A DNA stretch of 64,000 nucleotides from Homalodisca vitripennis (Eukaryota > Arthropoda > Insecta > Hemiptera > Cicadellidae), in NCBI RefSeq assembly GCF_021130785.1, contig NC_060213.1, positions 135,360,001-135,424,000 on the forward strand, read 5' to 3'. Below are positions 10,793 through 22,498 of the stretch, one piece after another (within the stretch, counting starts at the first letter, position 1; each line of letters begins with the position of its first letter). Made by a program: the position numbers and the translations under genes. The notes beneath the pieces were generated by a model, which saw only the letters and a list, made by a program, of their open reading frames with translations, was not told the DNA's origin and ran no database searches.

Positions 10793-12218
10793 TTCTCTAG
10801 GTTATCAGTGATATTCAATAGTTAAACTTAAACGCTCTAAATGAAATCCCTAAAAGACATTGACAGCAACAATGTGAATAACTAGTTTCCCTATTTTTTC
10901 AGTAAAATAAACTTTTCCCCTTTTTTTTTTTTTTCAATTTTCGATAATGGATCAATCAAACAATAAAGTTTTTTCGATTTCCAAATGATACCAATCACTA
11001 ATCGGTTAGTATTGAGTTATCAATGGATCAATAGTCTAACAATGCCTCGATATACAAGTATATCAATACTGTAATGTGACTCAATACAGCTGCAATAATA
11101 TTAAAATAATCGTATTTGTTATATGATATACTATGTGCTATTACTTATATACTCTAATAGTTAATCACATTAACTGATATCACTTTGTTTTCAGTATAAT
11201 TCGAAATTTACCCTTTTTATAAGTCAGCAACAAGTTACTTCCAACAATTATTGCTATTATACTCTTTTACACTTATATTAAAATTTCTAACGGGTTTCTT
11301 TTTGTATACAGATATTAATGAATTATCAATCAAATTGAACAGTAAGCTAATATAGAATCATTGGCATATCCCTATTTCCAAGCAAATGATTTTAATCAAC
11401 ACGTTATTCTGCTTATATTTACGCTGAAAACATGATGGACTGAATGCCCTGGAGGTGACGACCTGACATGGAGGCTTTGGCAAAATAAAATACTAGGATG
11501 TTATCCTTTTAATTTCTCTTATTTAAATAATTCTGAATCTGTTTGTCAATAAAGAAGTTTAATGCTTAAAGCCTGGCCTCAATGCTGCATTCACCATTTA
11601 TTTCCAAGCATTTTGAACCATATTATTTTAACCAACTATTTACTAATAATACGTAGTCTAATCTTAGGTTTCGCCAATGATTTAATTTAATTTAATTTAA
11701 CAAAGTTCCCACTGCTCACCAAATAGTGACAGGGCTGCCATCTCGAAGGCTGTGGATGATCGTGACCTGCGTTGACGGAGATGACAACATCTGCGTAGAC
11801 AGTGGTCGGCAGTTGGTAGTTCCGGTCTGGATCACTGGATGTCCGGTGACGTATGCCCTCCTTGTTCCTTTCTATGTTCTATGATGACGTATGATGATGG
11901 CGTCCAACTTCCGCTTCATAGTGTAATGGCGTTGCACATGGTGTAATAAGCACACAGAAACTAATCCAAGTCCATCTTCGTTCATATAAGTTGAATTTAC
12001 TCGAAATTTAGAAATATAACATTGCAATTAATTTTGTAAATGAATTTAGAATAGTAGGTTATTTGGATAATGGAGTGTAAAACTGAAATGTTCTAATAAT
12101 TTTCTCAACCACGTGGGTACACTTCTTTATTTTTCTTTTAGAGTTCTTTTAAAGTTTTTGAAATCATTTTGAAATAATTTGCTGGTTTAATTATTCGTAT
12201 CCCACCGCTGGTCACCAC
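10793..12218 (-). other. 5' leader of the LTR element
   Basis: About 1.4 kb of non-coding sequence between the 5' LTR and gag, long for this class. It contains AATTT tandem units (11682-11700) and an otherwise unique sequence. Just inside the LTR, in element orientation, it reads TGGTGACC, a possible tRNA primer-binding site, but I could not match it to a tRNA. Confidence 0.5.
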
Positions 12219-12698
12219 TGTAAGCCCTCCGATATTAGCCAGAGAGGCTCATGGTTAATAAAAGGGATAGCGTTTTGCTGCCACCACCCTAGCTCGTAGG
12301 GAAAATTTTAGAATTGTGGTTGAGAAGGGTCTTGAAATAATTACTCACGTTCTCCTTTGTTTGAGTCCAATCTATATTCAAAATGCACTAAAACACTCGT
12401 AGGCGCACCCAAACTACTATATGTGTACCGGTGTGTTCGCATCTCACTCCACCAAAATAGACTTACTTCACACACTCTACATTGCCAATCCCTCCGCCTA
12501 CCTCCGAGCCCTCAACTCGACTGCCGACCCGTGCTGACGAGTGCTGACCCTTGCATTTCCTCAGCACGGCCAGTCACCTCACATCACGCGGTTAAAGGGA
12601 CTTGGGTTAGTCCAGTTAATTTAACACACACTGTGTAATTACTAAAATACCATCTAAAAATTTACTATATTAAAATAGTAGTGTGCGTGCGCGCTACA
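12219..12698 (-). repeat. 5' LTR
   Basis: 480-bp copy matching 5246-5729 apart from scattered 1-2 bp indels. It is upstream of gag in element orientation and so carries the element promoter; I did not identify the start site. Confidence 0.9.
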
Positions 12699-12702
12699 AG
12701 TT
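12699..12702. repeat. AGTT target-site duplication, right copy
   Basis: Matches 5242-5245. Confidence 0.85.
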
Positions 12703-13247
12703 GATTGAAAATCCAGGCTATCCCTATCTAGTGTCTGTCACTACAAGAGTCAATGGAATTCTCACTTCCTGTCACTTTTCATTCAATTTTAAAAAATAAA
12801 TATTACTTCAGTTGTATTCCACAAAATAACACTTTAAAGTACAAGTTTATTACATAAAATTAGTGTTTCAATATATTTCTACTCTGAAGATAGTTACAAA
12901 ATGTTTAATTTACAGTTCCTATATTATAAGTTAAACATGTGGTTTCAACTTAGATCAAGGTAAGTAAAATTCTGATTTAAATTGTTATATACATTAATGC
13001 AACATAGTTAAAAGCTTATGTATCAATAGAAGCTCTTCACCTGTACCAATTGTTATATTCAACTTTTATATAGTTAGTTTATGTATTATAAGATAAAAAT
13101 CAAATTATATACATAGCACATCCACCACATCACTTCTTGTCACCACACCTCAAATACATTTTTTCGGGAGAATCTCAGGATTGATGAAATTGTCGATGTT
13201 CTTGGAGATTTTCGAACTGGTAAGTGTGTGTAGAATGTAGAATCTTG
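12703..13247 (-). other. Distal 5' leader of the CR1-like LINE (inferred)
   Basis: AT-rich non-coding stretch between the LTR element and the right copy of the 16-bp duplication. It is assigned to the LINE because the duplication marks its outer edge. Confidence 0.4.
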
Positions 13248-13263
13248 GAGCATTGGAAAAAAG
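13248..13263. repeat. Right copy of putative LINE target-site duplication
   Basis: Exact repeat of window positions 1-16. Confidence 0.6.
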
Positions 13264-13498
13264 GTTTATCGTACTATCACTAGTATAAAAAAATTCAACA
13301 TTTTCCAATATATAATTTTTATTTTGTGCAAGGCCTTTCTGAATCAAAGATTCCATCATCAGGCACTTCACAAATTATCAAATGTTTGTGTGTGGCAATC
13401 AATTTCATAGTAATAGTCTTTAGATTGACAAAATTGTTTAGATAAGTAACTAGTAGTTTTAGATAAGTAGAAAATAGATGTATTAAAATTATGAGTCT

Positions 13499-13732
13499 CA
13501 GTTGTGCACCTGATGAGACAATGAGAACACCTCTTCATCTAGATTACACCTGATTTAGTAGCTTGTTGTCTCTGATTTTGAGACTATACAAAGAGTTTAT
13601 GTTGAGTTTCTTCAACTCTGACTGAAGTTGACTCCAGATTCCAGGAGTCAAGTCTGTGGCAACATCGGTTTTCAGATGCTCCACTAAGCTGAAGGCGAAA
13701 TAGAGCTGAACTCAACATTCGTAAATTAATCA
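13499..13732. repeat. Dispersed repeat, copy A
   Basis: About 230 bp alignable to 43427-43655 in the same orientation. Shared blocks include GTGCACCTGAT, CTAGATTACAC, ATTCCAGGAG and AACTCAACAT. The copies are diverged, and no coding potential or element class was recognised. Confidence 0.55.
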
Positions 13733-13811
13733 TAGCATTTTCTTGGCATTAAATTTAATAGATTTATTTGTTTTATTTCAAGCGAGTGCTCAGTTTTAAA
13801 TATTGTTTCAG

Positions 13812-13954
13812 AACTGGCAAAATATCACTACGAACTTGATGCTAAGAAGAAAGAATCCCTGAAGGACCCTCTCTTCAACGAGATCGTACCATTTTATATG
13901 AAGAAACTCGAGGCCCTTATAAAAGAAAATAATGGATATTTGGCTAACGGAAAG
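13812..13954 (+). CDS. Sigma-class glutathione S-transferase, penultimate exon
   Basis: Encodes about 47 residues of the all-helical C-terminal half of a cytosolic GST, from LAKYHYE through the conserved ENNGYLANGK turn. The exon follows a TTTCAG acceptor (to 13811) and ends AAAG/GTAAAC at 13954, a standard donor. Sigma GSTs conjugate glutathione to electrophiles and lipid-peroxidation products; vertebrate relatives are prostaglandin-D synthases. The N-terminal thioredoxin-like half with the glutathione-binding site is not in this window. It must lie upstream, beyond the LINE/LTR insertion that fills 1-13263, so that insertion probably occupies an intron of this gene. The frame joins the next exon at 16067. 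Confidence 0.88.
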
Positions 13955-16066
13955 GTAAACACATATACTGCTTTATAGTTATATTGCATTTTTTATGTAA
14001 ATAGATTTCAAGCAATCAAACATTTTATGATAACAAGAAGCTATTAAAAGATTGTTGTTGGTATTTGTTTGTTTGGTAAATTAATTTTATTTTTGAAAAT
14101 AATTTAAGAAATATCTTATTATGTTTCAGTATCTGTTCAAATCTATGAAGATTTGGCATGATCGTTCAATCACAAAACTTATGTTTTCTCAATCTAATGT
14201 CGCCATATATTCTACATGAGAAAGTAAAATGGAGTGAAATAAAGTTAGGAAAATTGAATTTTGGTTACTTAATTTAATAGCATTGTGAAAAAAGTCAATT
14301 TGTTACTTAAGTTTAACAAGAAAAAAATGCCTTTATGTATAAGTATTTTTCAGATATGATACAGTTACTGTATTATATATAACTGGCGGATATACACTGT
14401 GTTTATCTCTTATATAGGAATAAATACTGGCACAAAAGGTTTTAGAAAAGATTGACAATATAATTAAAAAACACATGGAATAAAACATGTGTGATTTAAG
14501 ACTTAATAAAAATCAGTGTTAATGCTAATCAATGGGTACATTTTTCAGGTCATTGTTAGGTAAGTGCAACTGATTATAATCAACATACTGTATATAGTTC
14601 AACAACATAGGTACCATTCAGCAACCTTGAGGGACTCCATACTGAAAATCTCTACTGGCTGTTTAAAATCCCATATGGAATTCTTTCCAATATGTTACCT
14701 TTACTCGGTTCATCCAGTATGTTTTTATCCAGCCCAACTGTATTGTTGGTTTCAGAAGCATAATACTTCTTTATACTTATAATCACCAGTACTGAGGTTG
14801 ATGGAATCAATGGCATAAGAAAATCTAAATACCACAATAGAACTGTATTTTCCCGTATCTTTTGCTTCATATATACCGTACTCTGCCTCTATTATGATTC
14901 AGTGTGCAGCCAAACTGCAGTTTAGACAATATTAAATTTTTGTTTCTGTCAATAAAGTTGATTGATAGCAGTTAGTCGATATTTTTTTCTAATATTTTAG
15001 GTGTAGAATCAATACTAGTTGGAGCAAATTGTGTGCAATTGGTCTTGCCACACAGACAAAAGGATGTAAGATTATTTTCAAAACTGCTAGTCATTGCTCA
15101 ATAATTATCAATGATATTTTAGATAGTGAAGTATGTAATAGCTCCAGAGGTATATTGTCTGCTGACTTTATCATCTGTATAGATATCTTATCTTGTTGGT
15201 GCCACCAGCTCTTGACATTATCTAATCTATCTCATGGGTGCTTGGATTCTATCTCAGTCACTCTAATAAAATTAAACAACTTCACCATTATGTCTCATAA
15301 AAACTTTTACCACCCCCTTTATCTAACTCATTTTCTGAGCCCACATTGATAAAAATATTTTTTAATTGTATTTATTTCTAACTTATAAACTTCTAACTTA
15401 TCTTTATGTGAGAAGTATTGCTGAAAAATTTGTGTTTACTTTCCTTGTTTTCTTTATTTAACTCGTTCATGTTAAATTTACATAGCTTAAATGTTAAATT
15501 CAATTTATTGTATATGCAAAATTTGTATGTAAATAACGTAATCTACATATTTATTACGAATTTGTTGTATTTACTAAATGCCTATTAGTTTCTTTTCTTT
15601 TAGTTCCTAGTTATGTAAACTATTGATAGTACATAATGTAAAACTTATATACAGGGTGTAAAAAGTTGTGCACAGGCTTGATAATTCCCGAACGATTACC
15701 TATATATATATATACAAACACACATATAAGAATTCTATGTTATTTATGCACTTAAAAAAAATATTATGATTTCTGTTTAATTTATTATAAAATTTAGGAG
15801 GAGGGACAAAACTGACTTTTCAAATATTGGGGGGACATGTCCCCCATGTCCCCATGGCGGCGACGCCCGTGGTCTAAACACACAGATTTTGTTAGTGAGA
15901 TAAAAATTATTGAGAAACAAATTAAAGTTGGCACTCAATATTGGGGATAGAGCTTGTGTACATTGCATCTGATTCAGTACGACCAACTGAAGAAAGAGCA
16001 ATATGTATATTTATTTCAAGAGTATTTTTCTTGCATGTGATTAATTGCGATATGTACGTTTTACAG
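13955..16066 (+). other. GST intron, about 2.1 kb
   Basis: Bounded by GT at 13955 and AG at 16065-16066. It is AT-rich, with TA-rich runs. Near 15650 there is a TACAGGGTG motif like the ends of the mariner-type elements elsewhere in the window. At 15810-15880 there is a short GC-rich patch (CCCCATGTCCCC, GGCGGCGACGCCC) that looks like the end of a dispersed repeat. No coding sequence recognised. Confidence 0.75.
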
Positions 16067-16273
16067 TTGTCTTGGGCAGACCTGTACTTCGGGGCAGTGA
16101 GTGATTACCTGAACTACATGTTTGGTTCGGAGATCACCGATGGGTATCCCAGCTTCAAGGCTCTCAAAGAGAAGGTGTACGCTCTGCCCCAGATCAAGGC
16201 CTGGCTAGACAAGAGGCCTGCCGAGGACTACAGTTACAGAGATGAGATACTTGCGGCACTGAGCAAAAAATGA
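16067..16273 (+). CDS. Sigma-class glutathione S-transferase, last exon
   Basis: Final 68 codons of the GST. It opens with LSWADLYF, the conserved S/T-x-x-D N-capping box and hydrophobic staple region of GST helix 6, continues through FKALKEKVYALPQIKAWL, and ends AALSKK and TGA (16271-16273). The acceptor is TTTTACAG at 16059-16066. The frame is in phase with the upstream exon, and sequence and length match the insect sigma-GST C-terminus. With the previous exon this gives about 115 of the roughly 205 residues expected. It appears intact and functional, and is one of only two cellular-type genes here. Confidence 0.9.
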   Translation: MSWADLYFGAVSDYLNYMFGSEITDGYPSFKALKEKVYALPQIKAWLDKRPAEDYSYRDEILAALSKK

Positions 16274-16394
16274 GAAGTGGGACAGTATTATTGTCATAAT
16301 GCTATAACCGCAGGAAAATTCTGCACCGCAGTTGTCTCATCTTTCCATTTGCTATGTTACATACTGTATTAATGCTACTGATTTATATCATCAA

Positions 16395-16416
16395 ATAAAA
16401 GTTTATATACAATAAA
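16395..16416 (+). terminator. GST polyadenylation signals
   Basis: Two AATAAA hexamers, at about 16395 and 16411, lie 120-140 bp after the GST stop codon. Confidence 0.65.
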
Positions 16417-17264
16417 TTACTATTTTTATACTACCACCTTACCCCGCGAATTACAAATTGTGTCAAAAAAAATATAATAGCGCAAAAGGATTAAAGTCTC
16501 AGGCCATTTTGCAAATAAATGAACAAGAGTACCTAAGCAAAAATAATACTTTGCACGAGTTTAAGCTTTCATAAAAACTTTGTAACCCGAAGTTCAAAGT
16601 TATTTTAATAGTATTTTTTTATTAATAGTTGATAGCATTTTTATTGTTATTCTGTAAGTTTTTAAGTTCATTTTTAGTTTATAAATGGCTAAGATTGAAT
16701 TATTTAAAAAGATTTGTTGTATATTTCTGTTTTATATTAATTTGTATTTGCAAATTAAAGGGCCCTGAATTGTAAAACTGTTAAAAGTTTTAAAATAAAC
16801 AGAACTTATTAATAATCTGTTTAAGTTTGACCAGTGCATTTTTTTCATAGGAGACTGAAATATTTAAAAAAATTATTAATTTAATGTGACTTTTGTATTT
16901 GTATTTACGTATTTGATACATTCATTTTTTGTTGGTTCAGAAATAAATGTATTCTAATTATTGTAGAAGAAATACTATTTGAATCTTCAATATTTTACTA
17001 AGTCAAACTAAAAAAACGAAATAAATAAAATGGGAAAACTCTTTGTAAGTTTATTATATAGAACATTTATAGTTTCTAATACTGATGTGCTTTGGAACAA
17101 AATCAAATCAACAAATTCTAGGTTTATACAAATATAAATAACTAATATATAAACTTTTTTGTTAAGTGCTTAAAAATGTGTACAAATTAAAATAGTTGGA
17201 AAAATGTATATGAATTTCGATATTGTATAATTCATCCACAGTAATCTACTATTCATTTACCTAC

Positions 17265-17301
<37 letters not shown>

Positions 17302-18237
17302 ACATATACACATACATTTATACAGTATGGTAGCAGTACATTATAATAAATTGATGATACTATTATTCTAAGAATCGGGCAAAAGATCAGCATCAGTATT
17401 TAAATACAAAAATTTACAAAAAAATTATTATTTAGTGTGGCACACGATGTTGGAAAATACTAGCTTAATTTTTTTTAGTACAACATCTTCAGGACTTACA
17501 TACACTCTGAATTAATGAATCACTCAAACATAAAGTGAAATTGATAGCAAAAATGCCTTATTTATATTAAGTCAACATTTTTTCTTAGAGATAATACAAT
17601 GATTATATTTATGAATCATCATTATATAATTATTCGTAATTAATAAAATATAAAAAACATATATTTTAGTCTTGAGCAAACTGAAATTCAATAAACAATA
17701 AAATAAATGCTGTGTTATGAAAACTGATACAAGTTATTCATTACTTAGTACACTGCATTTACATGGATAGACATTTAATTACAAAAATTCAAATTAATAA
17801 CAAAAAATTAAAAATAACAAAAATTCATATTTACAACATTTACAAAACAGAATATACCTCAATTGTATTTAAGTTGTCAGAGCGAGAGTAGTTTTAGTCG
17901 GATGTCACAGTACACAATATAATTGTTAAATTCAGTACGTATACTATGATACGTTCTATGATATACAGTACGTTCTATGATATACTTTCCTCTTAATACT
18001 GAATTGCACTTTTTTAAACATGGAAGGGACATAAAAAGGTATACTGTTCATAGTGTAAGTCTTGAAGCACTAAAACCTTTTATTATATCAGTAATAATCA
18101 GCTGCACATAATGTTTACTTGTGTTTGAGGACTTTAAAGATTTTTCCTTCAGTTGTTTTTTTTATATTTTACTTTAAATACATTTAAACTGTTTATACAG
18201 TACAACTTTAAACAAATGTATGTGCACAAATTTTTAG
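16417..18237. other. Intergenic AT-rich stretch with a CA microsatellite
   Basis: No convincing gene. A (CA)n run lies at 17266-17298. Near 17940-17985 a short direct repeat (TACGTTCTATGATA) occurs twice. Otherwise AT-rich unique-looking DNA. Confidence 0.6.
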
Positions 18238-19330
18238 TTTTCCTTACACTGAATGCATAAAATAGCATCGCGTGAGATGACTTTGTCAGTTGCTTTAATG
18301 AGTCTTTTCACAATTACTTTATGAGCTACTTTCTTTAACAACTTATTGTATATTTGTTTTGGGAATCTCAACAACACACAGTAGGTTGACTGAGGGAGCT
18401 AGAAGTCTACCTGATTCAGTCACATTCAGATTTCCCGAAAAAGTTCTGTTCGGAATTAAGAGTTCTCTGTTACTTGACAATTTAGATTGTTTGTCACATA
18501 TTTTGCTGACACACTTCACATTTATGCTTTCTATGATATGTGTGGGGCAAATAACCTGCAAAATACACTGTAGAACATTCGTCTAAGGTAACAATATTAA
18601 AATCTACCAAAGAGAACACCATTTGACTTTGGAAATAATTTGTCGATTCTTCATCTTCTTTAGTCGGATTTGATGAATCTGAAAGCAGGGTTGCAAGGTT
18701 TTCTCACTTTGGAATGTGATATCTTCCCACTGGTTGCCTAGGACTAGATGTACATTGTAGTCAGGGTCACACAATGTGGTTTTGGGCGGTTCTAGGAATT
18801 GCTGAATAGTGAGTATATCCGTACCCGTATATTTAAGTACACGTACACCTCGGTTTCGATTCCACCCACCCCTTCGATTGAAGAAAGATTTTCAAGTGGG
18901 TCTGAGTTTAGTCTTGATGTAAGTATGTATTTACAGCATCTGATGAAAAAAGTTTAGTGGCGCAGATTGTTATGATGAAGCCATCGAACCAGAGTGGTCT
19001 TAAAACTTTGGGACTTAATTTCTTACATTTGTAAACAGAGCCAAGGCATTGTCAAAAAGGGCATTTTTATGGTTGTTATTTGAGCTTAATGCAAAAGGGT
19101 CTGGACTTTTAGAATGGTATGTTTGCTGTTGATTGCATAAAATAAAGAATTTATGTGATTCAGGAAAGAGGACGTACACAAAGCCGTATTTCTTTTGCTG
19201 TCCGATTTCAGCAACAGCTTTCAATGCTGCTGATTTTGTATGGCTGAATATCTGCGTTGCAAGAAAAACAGAGTCTTTGAAAGGGGTTGAGAGTTGCTCT
19301 TGTACTTTTATTTTTGCTGTCAATTTTAAA
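18238..19330 (-). pseudogene. Decayed P-element/THAP9-like transposase
   Basis: Read on the minus strand, open pieces in several frames line up in the order of a P-type transposase. 19015-19323 contains a segment ending ATQIFSHTKSAAL, like the conserved core helix of this family. Around 18500-18690 a frame reads DECSTVYFAGYLPHTYHRKH and then a CEVC pair, the Y-x-A-G-Y plus Cys-pair block near the C-terminus. 18240-18365 encodes a Lys-rich helical tail. At least three frameshifts or stops intervene. I infer the family from these motifs only; no terminal inverted repeats were found. Confidence 0.5.
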
Positions 19331-19617
19331 TAATTTTCTTATATTGGAAAATGAAATCGTCCACCCCATAATAGAGCAAAGTCGTGAGTTAACAAATTGT
19401 TTCTAAGTGACTTCAAAAGTTAAGGTGGATCAAAAAGTGTAAAAACTGTTTTGCCCACAACTTGTATGAAAATATGGTTTATCAACAAATACACCTATTG
19501 TCTTGTAACCTTTGACATTTTTTATTGACTAATCACGTACCATTGCTTTAGAATGGAAGCTTGCATCTGTTATGTTGTTGATGTATTCCTAGATTATAAG
19601 CATTGCCTGACTGCTCA

Positions 19618-20240
19618 TCAAATTCAAATGACTTTATTTGTATCATATATACAAAAGAGCGAATTTAGGGCCATAAGGCCCTGTCTTACAATTAACCCTA
19701 ATATAATAGTATAGTACTTAAGTCAAATAAAATAACTACATTTAAAATAAAACAAAATTATATAATAAAGGTTTCTTTAAGAATTTAGTAGATTCATACA
19801 ATACATGCATACACACATTCATTAGCGCCCTATTCGTCCTCCAAGACCTACCCCAACTAACCCCTCGCTGACATCATTTGTAGCAATTTAGCTTTTAGTA
19901 AGGCTGCAAACCGGTTTCGACTCCCTACTGACTTAATATGGTTAGGAAGGGAATTCCATGCGTGACAAGCAGTAACGACAAATGATATGTTGTAATAAGT
20001 TAAGATTTGATGGCAGGGAATAAGAAGAATTGATGAGGCCATTCTTGTCTCTCTTGCGCTTGTTTCAGAAATCAATTTGAATTTGTCAGCGTGATATATA
20101 GGCTCTCCAGAGTTAAGACTAGAATACACCAGATTAAGAATTTTTAATGATCTTGTATCTGCCAATTTTAGAATAGAATTTTGAATATAAATATGCGTTA
20201 TATGGTGGTAACGTCTTAGATAATACAAAACGTAAACAGT
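19618..20240 (-). mobile_element. 5'-truncated LINE, 3' end only
   Basis: 19857-20228 encodes about 120 residues ending HAWNSLPNHIKSV plus a basic tail, the typical extreme C-terminus of LINE ORF2 (the W-N-x-L-P block). A 3' UTR runs to about 19618 and includes GGGCCATAAGGCCC. Everything upstream of the C-terminus is missing, as expected from incomplete reverse transcription. Confidence 0.65.
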
Positions 20241-22498
20241 AATTTTGGTATCCCTGTAATTTGTTAGCCAGATCCGCAGTCATATCATCGATTACAGAGT
20301 TATATTATGAAAAATAAGGAAAAATCGGTGTTATTACCAGTAAAAGTTTCACACTTTCTGGCAAGAAGTGCTGCATCCTATTTAGTGAGTGTACTGAAGC
20401 AAACACCTCTTACAGATGCCCACAACAGCATCACACCATCCAAGAGTTGTGTTCATAGTTAGACTCAAATTTTTCACTTTGTTACAGTGAGGAAGAGAAA
20501 CGTTGCTTATAGTAATTTTGGGCACATTATTTGTGTCTATTTAGTTCTTTAGTCGTGAGTGAGAGATGATAATCGTCATCAGACATTTTTCAGAAAAGAA
20601 AAAACTAATTTGGAGTTTCCATTTATAAAACGATTCCTTAATCATAAAAAGAGTCTTTTCCTTCGCAATCCTCTTGTGTCAACCAAGACTAACTATGTCT
20701 TCGTAGCCTTCTATTAAGTCGTATTCAGACCGGTTTTAGGACAATTTTACCGGGGCCCGGGCCAGCCCCGCCATACTACCTAGTACAAGGGCGAGCGGCT
20801 GTACATGACGGGGCCCGGCCGAATATCTTTTTCGGTCCCGCCAAAGCTCAGTATGCCTCTGGTCGTATTACGGTGAATTTTCAAAACATTTCTTTATAGA
20901 CATGTCGAACACCTAATGAATCTGAATATTGCTGCTTTCTGAGGAGTTTGGATTAATTTCGATAGATATGTTTTCCTCTGAGATTTTCAGAGCTTACTCC
21001 TTGGTCACATGTATTCTTGCTTAAATAGTGGAGTAGAACCACATCAGACCTATGGATGTCTGGGTATACTGTGGTTTGCTACTGGAGTAGAACCACATCA
21101 GACCTATGGATCTCTGGGTATACTGTGGTTTCTATGTATGAATTTATCTGCCTCACTTATTTACTAAGTTATTACAGAAATGAGGTAAGTAAATAGTTTT
21201 TATGTCTAGAAATAAAAACTAGACATTTTACTTTATTTTTTACTTTTATCTAAATAATTCTATTTACACTCTGATGTCGTAATTAATAAATTGAGTTGTA
21301 TTAAAAACAAGAACTGTGGATGGTAACCTGTTTTGTATTTGGGCTAATGAATGAGTTGTTGGCAAATTAAAATCATACTTTGGTGGGGTAAAATTTTACT
21401 CAAGTTTACATACGATTGACGAAAGTTCAAATAATATATTTCAATGCATGAATATCAAATTTTCAGTTATTTTAATAATTTAAAGCATGCAGTAAATGGT
21501 ATACACAATTGTGGTAAAGAATTCCTCTTTTTTGGAAGTTTTTTATTATTTTGATCTATTTAGGGAGAAATGGGGTCTTTACAAGACCTTTAATTTATTG
21601 TGCAAATAAATATAATTACAAACTAAATTTTTTAGGTTAAAGATTTTTCCAACATATGTCTATCTTTTCTCTAGTCTATTGTAATTTTGGTATATAAGTA
21701 ATAACAATATAACTAAATTATAAAATAAATGGTAAAATATGGTACCTACATAATTAAATTAATAATTATACATTTATACACACCGTTTCAATTTCTACTA
21801 TACACATTGAAAAATGTAGATAACTAATTTTCAACTAGTGGAAAAAGTTATAGCATACCTACATTTTATTATTTTTACAATGACATCATTTAATCCAAAT
21901 TAAGAAACAATTATTTCTAGCTAGATATATAATATATTTTACAACTAAACTTCCCAGTTTGTATGCACCATATATTTTTGTCTCCACATATTATTTTTTA
22001 TTTTTTTATTATTTTTAAATGTATTCTATTTTACATCATGGCAACTAAATTATGATACTGATTAATATGGTTCTTAATCTGGATTCACACTGGAATATAG
22101 TCTATTGCAGTTTGCTATAAACTTCCTATCATTTGCAACTAATATAAACACATTCTATATTGTAAGGAGATAGATACACATAGTAAAGAGTAATCGATAT
22201 CGCATACACACTCAAGGTTTAATAACATCTTTCGTCATAACTTTAATAAACACAGTGAACAATGACGTATTATGTATGTATGTATATACAAGGTGTTTGA
22301 AAAGTCTGGGTACGGCTTAATATTTTACAAACCATAGCAGATAACATCTTTAAACTTTGCACTAGTGTCATATGGCTATGTAAACTATTTTTCCTTGCTA
22401 TTACCATGATATGCCAACCATGGCGGGACGGCCCACAGAGGAAAACATGGAAATATTAAATTAAAGCATGGGTCGAGTGATACCTCATTTGAAAGAGC
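20241..22498. other. Intergenic stretch with a GC-rich patch
   Basis: No gene recognised. A GC-rich island at 20750-20850 contains GGGGCCCGG on both sides of a short spacer, unlike its AT-rich surroundings. A 54-bp tandem duplication is listed separately. At about 22288 the motif TACAAGGTGTTTGAAAAGTC resembles a mariner-type terminus, but its partner was not found. Confidence 0.5.
21029..21136. repeat. 54-bp tandem duplication
   Basis: Two adjacent, nearly identical 54-bp units (21029-21082, 21083-21136), each starting TGGAGTAGAACCACATCAGA and containing TATACTGTGGTTT. Confidence 0.85.

Larger units (their letters stand above)
5246..12698 (-). mobile_element. Errantivirus-like (Ty3/gypsy) LTR element, internally deleted
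   Basis: Two about 480-bp direct LTRs (5246-5729, 12219-12698) with TG...CA ends and an AGTT duplication bound a 6.5-kb interior read on the minus strand. From the 5' side there is a leader, a gag remnant with CCHC knuckles, an aspartic protease, a pro-RT linker, an integrase C-terminal tail, and an F-like envelope remnant. Reverse transcriptase, RNase H and the integrase core are absent: the linker at 8957 is followed within about 70 bp by the integrase tail. Most frames are broken. The LTRs differ mainly by small indels. The element sits inside the LINE leader and is therefore younger than it. Gypsy-group retroviruses of insects have this gag-pol-env order. This copy cannot be autonomous. 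Confidence 0.85.
17..13247 (-). mobile_element. CR1-like LINE, near full length, split by an LTR element
   Basis: Non-LTR retrotransposon read on the minus strand. In element order it has a 5' leader (13247-12703 plus 5245-5025), ORF1 (5024-3099), ORF2 (3069-292), and a 3' UTR ending in about three TTCTGA-type units (38-17). The PHD-plus-esterase ORF1 followed by an AP-endonuclease/RT ORF2 is the organisation described for CR1-group elements. A 16-bp direct repeat (1-16 and 13248-13263) abuts both inferred ends and reads as a target-site duplication. The leader is interrupted by an LTR element at 5246-12698; without it the LINE would be about 5.8 kb. Both ORFs are open, so the copy looks young. 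The 5' boundary depends on the duplication and is the least certain point. Confidence 0.75.

Noticed and set aside
12195..12217. TGGTGACC next to the 5' LTR as a tRNA primer-binding site
   Set aside because: Position is right, but I could not match it to a specific tRNA 3' end, so it is only mentioned in the leader.
13150..13371. 73-codon minus-strand frame
   Set aside because: It spans the inferred LINE boundary and the duplication, and has no recognisable motif; likely chance.
15777..16001. 74-codon minus-strand frame near the GST last exon
   Set aside because: Lies in the GST intron over a GC-rich repeat end; no domain.
15941..16273. Starting the GST last exon at an upstream ATG to give a 110-codon protein
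   Set aside because: The first part is intronic in composition, and a clear TTTTACAG acceptor at 16059-16066 joins in phase to the preceding exon.
18855..18870. GGTTTCGATTCC, like a tRNA B box
   Set aside because: No A box at the right distance and no cloverleaf; it lies inside the decayed transposase.
20750..20850. GC-rich island as a CpG-type promoter
   Set aside because: Short, internally repetitive (GGGGCCCGG twice), and no gene follows on either strand.
22288..22400. TACAAGGTGTTTGAAAAGTC as a mariner-type element end
   Set aside because: No inverted partner found nearby; cannot define an element.
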